Source of the DNA: Cercophora sp. LCS_1
Taxonomy: Eukaryota; Ascomycota; Sordariomycetes; Sordariales; Lasiosphaeriaceae
Assembly: GCA_036250225.1 (NCBI GenBank)
Contig: JAPZLL010000008.1
Coordinates: 682,001 to 746,000 of the forward strand
Reading direction: 5' to 3'
Length of the DNA stretch: 64,000 bases
Below, in pieces: positions 57,124 through 64,000 of this stretch (its first letter is position 1; each line of letters begins with the position of its first letter). A program made the translations under genes and the position numbers. The notes below the pieces were generated by a model. The model was not told where the DNA came from, made no database searches, and worked only from the letters and a program-made list of their open reading frames with translations.

Positions 57124-60001
57124 TTAACCTCCGAGCAAGCCGCCCAAGAGACCACCACCACCGCCGTCGCTCTTCTTCTTCTTGCCGCCAGTGATAGAGC
57201 CGAGCCCAAGACCCTCCAAGACGCGGTTCAGTCCCAGGGTTCCAAGAAGACCGTCGATGAGACCTCCGAGGCCAAGTCCGCTGAGCTATAGCGGGTGTCA
57301 GCACATCCAATCACATCTACACTCGGCTGGGTTAGGTGAACTCACCAATCTGCCGACGAGGTTCAACACGCCGCTTAGCAGCAGACCCACCGCGGCCAGG
57401 ATCTGGAAGAGCGGCTCGTTGAGCAGACCCCAGAGCGGGTTGAGCTCCTTCTTGGCGTGCGGCATGTCCTCCAGCTTCTTCTTTGCGTTCTCAATGCACT
57501 GGGTGACATCGCCGGTAAGATCCTTCAGGACCTCTGCGAGATGGTACTCTTCAGGGGAGGCCTCGCGCGCTGCTGTCTTATGCTTGGCGTTGGCTGAGAT
57601 TCTGCCATCGGGATCCAGGCCCTTGATGATGCCCTTGGCCTCGGTGAGGATCCGACCGCCTTCTTCGATCAAGGGGCGGACTTCACGGACGAGAGCTTCC
57701 TCGTCGCGCTCGTCCTCGGGCGTGCGTTCAGCCTTGTCAATTTTCTGGTCTGATATTAGCCACATCCTACGATAGGGGCTGGAGTGAGCAGGGAAATCAT
57801 ACCTCTGTGATCATCTTGCAGATGGGACGGATCTTATCAAGACATTGCTCAATGCAGACCGACATCTGGGCAGCGAGTTTCCTGTCTCTCTCGAGCTGCT
57901 CAGCCTTCTCCTTTTCTTCGGGTGTCTCCTTGGGAAGATCCTCCAACAGCGAGCAGTGGCCGACAACAGTGCCCTTGTAGTCGACAACATCGCCGTCGTC
58001 GTCGATCTCCTTGCCGATGCAGATGTTGGGGTCGCCGGAAGTGAGCTTGCCGACAATATTGCCGTCCTCATCGACGACATTGCCCTCCCGGTTGACACGG
58101 CGGCCAGACATGGGATTCTTTTTGCGCTCCACCTGCTCGGGCTCCCAGCGCTCAGCCTTTCCAATGACATTACCGTTGCGATCGAGAACATCACCATCCT
58201 CATCAACCCCACGACCATAGAGAACTTTTCCGTCACCGCTTGTGAGGCGTCCGACGATATCTCCAGATGGCGTGACAACGGTTCCGTCCTTGGCCACGGT
58301 GCAGCCCTGGAGCTCAGCGAAAGGACCCTCTTTCAGGCCCTCGCGCTCGCCCTCAGACACAACCTCGGCTCTACCAAGCACATCACCGCTCTCACTGAGG
58401 ATCTCGCCGTTCTTGTTGCACATACGGCCGATCATCCTCTTGACATCGCCCTCGACAACGCGGCCAAAGATGACACCGCTGCCGTCGACGACATTACCGG
58501 CCTTGTTGACGCGCTTTCCAGCCAAGATAGACCGATCGACTTCAGCCTCGGGTTCCGGCTCAGCCTCGGGCTCAGGTTCCCAGCGCTCAGCCTTGCCAAT
58601 GACGTTTCCACCCTTGTCGAGAATATCGCCGTCGGGGTCGACCGACTTGCCGCGCAGCTGCTTGATATCGCCCTCGATCACCTTGCCGACCCACTCGCCG
58701 TTGGAGACAACCATGCCGTTGCCGTCAACTACGGCATCAGGGAAGCTCTCAAACGGCGCGGGCTCCTTCATCATGTCGTCGCGCTCGCTGTCGGTAATGG
58801 GCTCAGCGCGGCCGATGACTTTGCCGTTGTCGCTCCAGATGTCGCCGTTCTCGTCCACCCTCTTGCCGATAAGATACATCAAGATACCCTCGGTAACGCG
58901 GCCGACGACCTTGCCGTCGGAATCAACAACGTTACCGCCCTTGTTGACCTTCCCGCCCTTCAGAACGGAAAAGTCGAGTTGTTCCGGGACGGTAGCCGAC
59001 TCTGTGACAGTTTGGGCACCTTCGGGAACTGTATCCTGGGCATCGATACCCTCAGCGGCCTTGGAGTCAAGTTCAGTGGGGGCCGGCTCCGTCTCGGCCA
59101 GGACTTGGGAGCCCTGTTCCGTGGCGGTTGGTCCCTGTTCCGTAACAGACGGTTCCTGGACTTCAGTCGGCGCAGTACGCTGCGTAACTCCAGCTTCAGT
59201 GCCCGATTCCTCCGAAATAGTCGGCGCCTCCTCCGCAACCTCGGTCCCCTTTTGCGAAACCGAAGGAGCCTCCTCTTGCATCTCCGTAGGCGCCTGTTCC
59301 TGAAGCTCAGTAGCTTGCTCCTCCCGAATCTCTGTAGGTGCTTGTTCCTGAAGCTCAGTAGCCTGCTCTTCCTGAATCTCCGTAGGTGCCTGTTCCTGAA
59401 GCTCAGTAGCCTGCTCCTCCTGAATCTCCGTAGGCACTTGCTCCTGCACCTCCTCCTTCTGCGTCTCGGAGATCTCAGACCGTGGCTTAGACCGTTCCGT
59501 CAACGCAGCCCCCGACTCCGCCGTCTTGAGAAACGTCTCCCGTGCCTGACTAGCATCCTGACCCTCCGAAGCCTTATCAAAAGCCTCCTTCGCCTGCTCC
59601 GTCAACGAAGTCTTTGAACTTGCTTCATCCTTCTCCGTTCCCTCCTCTGTCGTCGTCACTTGACTCTGTTCTTCCACGGCATTAACACCCTCGGTCTCAG
59701 GCTCGGGCGTGACTTCCTCTAGTTCACCATTAACTTGCTCTTCGTTTTTAGAAGATTCAGTCATCTTGATCGGACCATCCTCCTCTTGGATATCATCAAG
59801 CGGGTTCTCCTTTTGATGCGTATAATGGCTCGTTGAGACGTCGTCCGAGGGAGCCTCGCTGAACTCTTTAGCGGGGGGAGGGGAGACGACGGAACGGGGA
59901 GCTGCGTTTGCGTCGGAAGCAGTCGAATCGGCGGTTTTGGCGCCGGATTTGTGGCCGGGCCAGGAGCCCGGGGGGAGGGTTTTCTTGGCTATGTCGCTCA
60001 T
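57124..60001 (-). CDS. DUF3659-repeat (LEA-like) protein, 919 residues
   Basis: Exons 60001-57803, 57744-57346 and 57285-57124, 919 residues. The N-terminal third is acidic and disordered and contains a triplicated 16-residue unit (191-238). About residues 345-685 are five DUF3659 modules, for example GNVVDSDGKVVGRV and RVDENGDIWSDNGKVIGRAE, with spacers such as AERWEPEPEAEPE. The C-terminal part (KIDKAERTPEDERDEEALV onward) resembles DUF6987 and ends in a Gly/Leu-rich hydrophobic tail (LSGLGLGGLIDGLLGTLGLN, KKKKSDGGGGG). Introns are phase 0; intron 1 uses acceptor ACCAG, intron 2 GTGAGT/CTATAG. Such proteins are widespread in filamentous fungi and called LEA-like; function is unknown, with stress protection or membrane association as guesses. 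Confidence 0.88.
59288..59431 (-). repeat. Three tandem 48-bp coding repeats
   Basis: Residues 191-238 of the DUF3659 protein are three copies of TEIQEEQATELQEQAP; the third has Arg for Gln at position 4. A fourth partial copy follows. The DNA copies are close to identical, suggesting recent expansion. Confidence 0.9.
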
Positions 60002-61226
60002 GTTGTGGTGGTAGTTGAAGAAGATCTCCAGTGTTTTGTTTTTGTTATGTTACAGATGTAGTTATTGATACCAGCGTTAGCGGTTGTGGTTTTCGAATAG
60101 CTACTTATATTGCTATATCATGGCCTGTCAACATCCCTCGGTGCCAATGCATGGGTTAGGTTGTGTGTATTGCTGGACGTCATTGTGGCAGGACTGTTAC
60201 GTCACGGAGCTTGTGTGTTCTAGCGTTTACATACACCCCAGGTGCTTTGGGCTGGGTTTGCGCACATGATGGGGCGAAGAAGAGCTGGAAGTGCTGGAAG
60301 CCATGACTTCATGACGATCCTCAGTGTCGAGTCGGAGCGGGCCAGTCAGCCCGGGGATAACACTTTGCTGTGCGTCATGAAGGTTCTCGTATGCTCCGAG
60401 TGGACGGGAAGAACAAAGGAAGTTTGCCAAGGTGTTGAAGGGGCGTAATTGGTTGGGGTCAAGCTATTGGGCTGTCTGGGATGTGGATGGCATGCCGTCT
60501 GGATAACTGCTGTGAGAGCTACGATCCTTGAACCATGGCCTCTACAAGTCCGGAGGGAGTGGGTTGGACAACAAAAATGAGATGACGCCGCAAAAGAGCA
60601 GATGTCAATCAATGTGGCTGACCAGTGTCGATCGTGTGGCGAGTTAACCAAGGACTTGCCCAACCAACCAACCCAACTCAGAGGGGTACCAAGAGGTGAA
60701 GGTTGTGTGGTTTGTTCACCGAAAATTCCGTTTAGACGACCGTTAGATTGATGTGATCCGCACACTCGGCTGTGTGTGTGTGTGTGTGTGTGTGTTGACC
60801 CACAGTCGCGGGGGTTCTGCTTGTTCACATAACAGTACGCCGAGGGGGTCAACCGAGGAGCTTGGTTGGAGTGAGGGGGAAAACTCGGGGCGAAGGTGTG
60901 CTGGAGAAGATTGAGTGCCTTGTACGTCATTTCTCTTCCGCACGCTTGCCGTCTCGGGTCGGGATGGATGTCAGGTCGGGACAAGAAACGCTTGGGCAGG
61001 GGAGGGGAGAGAGAAAACCTGCTTTTCACGTGAGAAATGTCATTGGATCTTCTGGGAACCGGGGACTGGGGTTCTTCTCGAACTTTGTGGTTTTTAGAAC
61101 TTACACCACTCTTTTGACGTATCTTTGTTTTGGACTTCTGGTGGTGCTAATTACACGATACACATGAAGTTGCTGACTGAGGTGGAGGTCTGTTGCCTAT
61201 ATGTTCCCATATCCTGCCCGAACCAA
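60002..61226. other. Intergenic region between the two DUF3659 genes
   Basis: About 1.2 kb, promoter of the large DUF3659 gene plus 3' flank of the second. It contains a (TG)12 microsatellite at 60771-60795. No gene supported. Confidence 0.5.
60771..60795. repeat. (TG)12 microsatellite
   Basis: Uninterrupted TG dinucleotide run of about 25 bp, upstream of the 919-residue gene. Confidence 0.9.
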
Positions 61227-62336
61227 TTACTTATTTTGCGCCAGATCCTGAAACACAGTAGAACGCTACGAAAATGAGATATTTGGTCGAACCTGCTGCC
61301 CACCAAACACCGTGGGAATGCGAATCGTCAACTGGATTCCTTCGGTTGTGGATTTGACATCTAGAAAGATATCCGACGGACTCTCTCCCGGCTTCTCCTT
61401 TCTCCACGCTTCAGCGTTGGCCCTTCTCTCCTCTTCTGTTCTTCTCGGTCTCCTCTGCTCCGGTTCTGACTCCGCCTCCGGTTTTGTCGGAGGTTCCTCC
61501 CGCGCTGGTTTTGGGGGTGGCTTTTGTTCTTCAGGTGCGTAGCTTTTCTCCTTCTCCTTCTCCTCCTTTTCCTTCCGATGCAGCGGGTTGTTGTTATCGT
61601 GGAATTTTCCAACCACGTTCCCGCCTGCATCTAAAATGTTTCCTGCCTCATCAACCATCAGAGATGCATTACTCCTCCCCATGAGCTCGAACAGGCTCCT
61701 CGGCCCCAAGGAACGAGGGGATTGTGCCGAGCTGGTGCTTCCCTTTCGCTCAATCTCAATATCCGCGACATAGCCGAGGAGTTCTCCGTCATCGCCTAGA
61801 ATGTCCCCTTGGCGGTTGGATACCCTGCGGCCTACTATTGACGGCAGGTCGCCGCCAGCACGGGCGAGAACCTGGCCTGTCTTGTCGTCTATTATGTCGC
61901 CCGACTCATCCACCGGCTTGCCCATGAGGAACGAGCCGACAAAAGGCGGGAGAGCAGGTCTCTCGGGAATAGTTGGTGAGATTGGAGGAATGCTTCCAAT
62001 CTTTGGGATCGGTGCAACGTAAGCGGGTATTTTTGTTCTATCCGGAAGAGTTGTTGGTTTCTGGGCCTCTTCTTCGACGTCGCTGTCTTCAGACTCAATC
62101 TCGACAATGTCATCTGTCGAGTTGGAGACCGTGTCGTGAGCGCTTGGCCGATGGGCCTGCCGCTCTGAACTTGCTCTGGAGCTCATCTTGTGGAGATGGC
62201 CCGGCTCCTGGGGAAGTGGCTTTTCCTCCAGAGACACTGGTTTTCCAGTGGGGGGTTCTTTGGTGAGTTGGCGTTTGGATCCAGACGTAAACTTTGACCA
62301 CCAGGACGGCTTGGGACGCAGAGTGCTTTGACGCAT
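61227..62336 (-). CDS. Second DUF3659 protein, about 354 residues
   Basis: Main exon 62336-61293 from ATG MRQSTLRPKP; a predicted short last exon 61247-61227 adds DLAQNK after VFGGQQ. The 45-nt intron (donor GTTCGA, acceptor TTTCAG) is short and lacks a clear branch site, so the alternative is to read through to a stop at 61266. The first 120 residues are Ser/Lys/Pro-rich. DUF3659 modules follow (FLMGKPVDESGDIIDDKTGQ; RRVSNRQGDILGDDGELLGY; MVDEAGNILDAGGNVVGKF). The charged tail (RRPRRTEEERRANAEAWRKE) ends in SDIFLDVKSTTEGIQLTIRI. It lies in the same orientation as the 919-residue gene 1.2 kb downstream, so the two may be tandem paralogues. No known function. Confidence 0.8.
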
Positions 62337-63906
62337 CAAGCCACTGATTTTTGGGTTATGTGGCTACGAATTTGCTTGTCTTTGTACCTGAAAGTCGAAT
62401 TCTGTGCAGGTAAGGTGTCTTTGTGATCGGCAGTATCTTGAGATGAATGAGGGGAAAGTGCAAAAGACCCCAACTCAGGGTCCAGCTGTGAGGTCGAGAC
62501 CTGGCGATGGTCCGATACACGTGTACGCCTGTAAACAGGGCTTGGGTATCGTGGAACCCGGCAGAAAACCACAGACGGCTCATCTTGCTGGACGGTGTGA
62601 TGTTCGTCGCGGTGCTCAGCAGGGGTGCTCTCCGCAGACTCCCCTAAAGGCTATGACGTCAGTGGCTTACCCCTGCCTTGGCAAAGGCGGGAGAGGTGTT
62701 GGTGCGGGGGTTGTTGGTTTGCTAACGGTGCGGTGCGGGACGGATCTCGATGAGTCGCGGTTCATGCAAAAATCATCAGAGTGGCGCCGAGGGACACGTA
62801 ATTATCGCGGGAAGAAGTTGAAAGCAGCAATTGACTTTGCTAGCCCTGTGACTCGTGAAGTCAAGACAAACTTGCGGCTCATTGTTGAGGGGTCCGGTCA
62901 ACGGCGCTCTTTCCTCAGTCAGCACTAGTCCAACGATGCGGAACTTTGACTATGAGGCGCATTGTGAGACATTCTTTTCCACCGGCTGACCGGTGTGGGA
63001 AAGTGTCCTGGAGGTGCGAATTACTCGACTTGCAGCAGCATGCGTCCTCGAGAGAAACAGTGCAGCGGTTGGGACTCGTTCTTTGTGTATTTGAAACACG
63101 CCAATCCCGGCGATGAGGGTGTTCGCAGCTGCTAAATGGTTCCAAGGCACGAGTGCATCTCGGCGCTGCAGCTCGCTGTTCCCTGTCTTCGGGCCAGACT
63201 CTTGCAGCATCTCGTGAACCGTTCCGTCCCGTCCGGGATCACGATGCAGTGTCATTCACCCGGCCTTTTGCCAAGTTGGTTGAATCGGGCACATGTCCGA
63301 CAAATTGCTGGGCAGAAAGCGGCGCAAGATTTCACACTCCACCATGGTTCAGATCACGATATGGCAAGCTGGACTAAAGCAATTTCTGGTATTGACAAAC
63401 GAAAGAGCCCAAGGAAGCGAAATTAAGCTGTTGTACAAGTGTCCACCCAAATACCCAAGGTAACCCAACTCCTCGTTCGCCGTAGATAACCTCGTCTCTC
63501 ATGCACATGGAATGGTGGACAGTCTTGTTCATATGAAAACCGATTACTAGTTGCTTCAGTTCCTAAGCAATTAGCCCCAGAATTCCATGTGTGTGTTTTG
63601 TCATGAATCATGTTCATTGTGTGCGACGCGAAAGGCTGAACGACGGCGACAACCGGTCTCTCCTCCACCACATCCCAAATCACCAGACGACAGTCAGTCC
63701 TCCTCTTTCCAACCCCTGCAACGGCGGCATAGAAAACGTCGTGCTCAAGTTTCTCTACATCGACCTTTAGCCTAGGTAAGAAACATGACGGATATAAAAG
63801 ACTCGAGAGAATGTACATGATGTCGGATGGTTCTAGAGGCTGAAGTCCTTTGCGTCGGCGTTGAAGGGGAAGGGGGAAGATAAAAGCAAGGAAAGCTGGC
63901 ACATAC
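62337..63906. other. Intergenic region before the last gene
   Basis: About 1.57 kb between the second DUF3659 start and the partial gene at the window edge. Contains probable 3' end of that gene and the DUF3659 promoter. No further coding sequence can be supported. Confidence 0.45.
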
Positions 63907-64000
63907 AAGAGAGCAAGCTCAAGATCACCGTGGATCTTGGCCTTGAGTGTGATCTCAATGTCGAGGTTGAGATCCAGGCGGAGGCGGAGCGTGTCGCTCT
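63907..64000 (-). CDS. Internal or near-3' exon of a gene cut by the window end
   Basis: Open in one minus-strand frame from the window edge to a GTATGT donor at 63906. It encodes about 31 residues, SDTLRLRLDLNLDIEITLKA, then KIHGDLELALL. The alternating hydrophobic/charged pattern is like a beta-rich or amphipathic C-terminal region. The following exon is not identified with confidence: several acceptors are possible in 63460-63780. Orientation and neighbourhood match the DUF3659 genes, but relationship is only suspected. Confidence 0.5.

Noticed and set aside
57845..59617. 590-codon open frame on the plus strand, Leu/Arg-rich
   Set aside because: It is antisense to the DUF3659 gene, whose repetitive, GC-biased codons keep the opposite frame open. 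It has no domain and a low-complexity composition.
1..64000. CRISPR array, transposon, operon or prophage-like content
   Set aside because: Spliced eukaryotic genes throughout; no regular spacer arrays, transposase or reverse transcriptase sequence, or long terminal repeats were seen.

Overview
The window is a piece of nuclear chromosome from a filamentous ascomycete. Genes are dense and split by short introns of about 45-110 nt with GTRNGT donors, CTAAC/CTGAC branch sites and YAG acceptors. Coding sequence is moderately GC-rich. The gene set (AA9 lytic polysaccharide monooxygenase, seven-cysteine metallothionein, Zn2Cys6 regulator, STU1/CLASP, exocyst Sec5, LIM-RhoGAP) fits the Sordariomycetes, probably Sordariales near Chaetomiaceae or Podosporaceae. 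That placement is inferred from gene content and protein style; no search was run.

Layout. 0-13 kb: 3' fragment of a plus-strand gene; a transglutaminase-like cytokinesis-type protein (-); a three-exon F-box protein (+); a Zn2Cys6 transcription factor with an unusual split zinc cluster (+); an Atos/DUF4210-type protein (-). 13-28 kb: the ribosome-biogenesis factor Fyv7 (+), a two-LIM RhoGAP (-, five exons), a 4.4 kb gene-free interval, STU1 (-). 28-34 kb: a basic-secretory-protein-type metallopeptidase (+), a membrane-anchored hypothetical protein (-), a 2.7 kb gene-free interval with a striking duplicated palindrome, and a 71-aa conserved-looking small protein (-). 34-44 kb: a 4 kb gene-free interval, NAD-isocitrate dehydrogenase subunit 2 (-), SEC5 (+) head to head with it, and mitochondrial Hsp10 (+) whose first coding exon is only the ATG. 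44-51 kb: an intron-containing tRNA-Ile(AAU), an AA9 LPMO with a cysteine-rich tail, a 34-aa metallothionein, a C2H2 zinc-finger protein (-). 51-64 kb: acetolactate synthase (-), a 919-aa DUF3659-repeat protein and a second DUF3659 protein in the same orientation, and the 3' part of another minus-strand gene cut by the window end.

These are independent housekeeping and accessory genes; I see no operon-like system, no biosynthetic cluster and no mobile element. Mitochondrial functions occur three times (IDH2, Hsp10, acetolactate synthase). Splice coordinates were worked out by hand from frame, consensus and expected protein continuity. Most are firm; those resting on frame alone are flagged. 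The most unusual items are the 3-nt micro-exon (or stwintron-like arrangement) in the Zn2Cys6 gene, the duplicated AACAGACNNGTCTGTT palindrome, the two neighbouring DUF3659 genes, and the AA9 enzyme with an extra eight-cysteine module.
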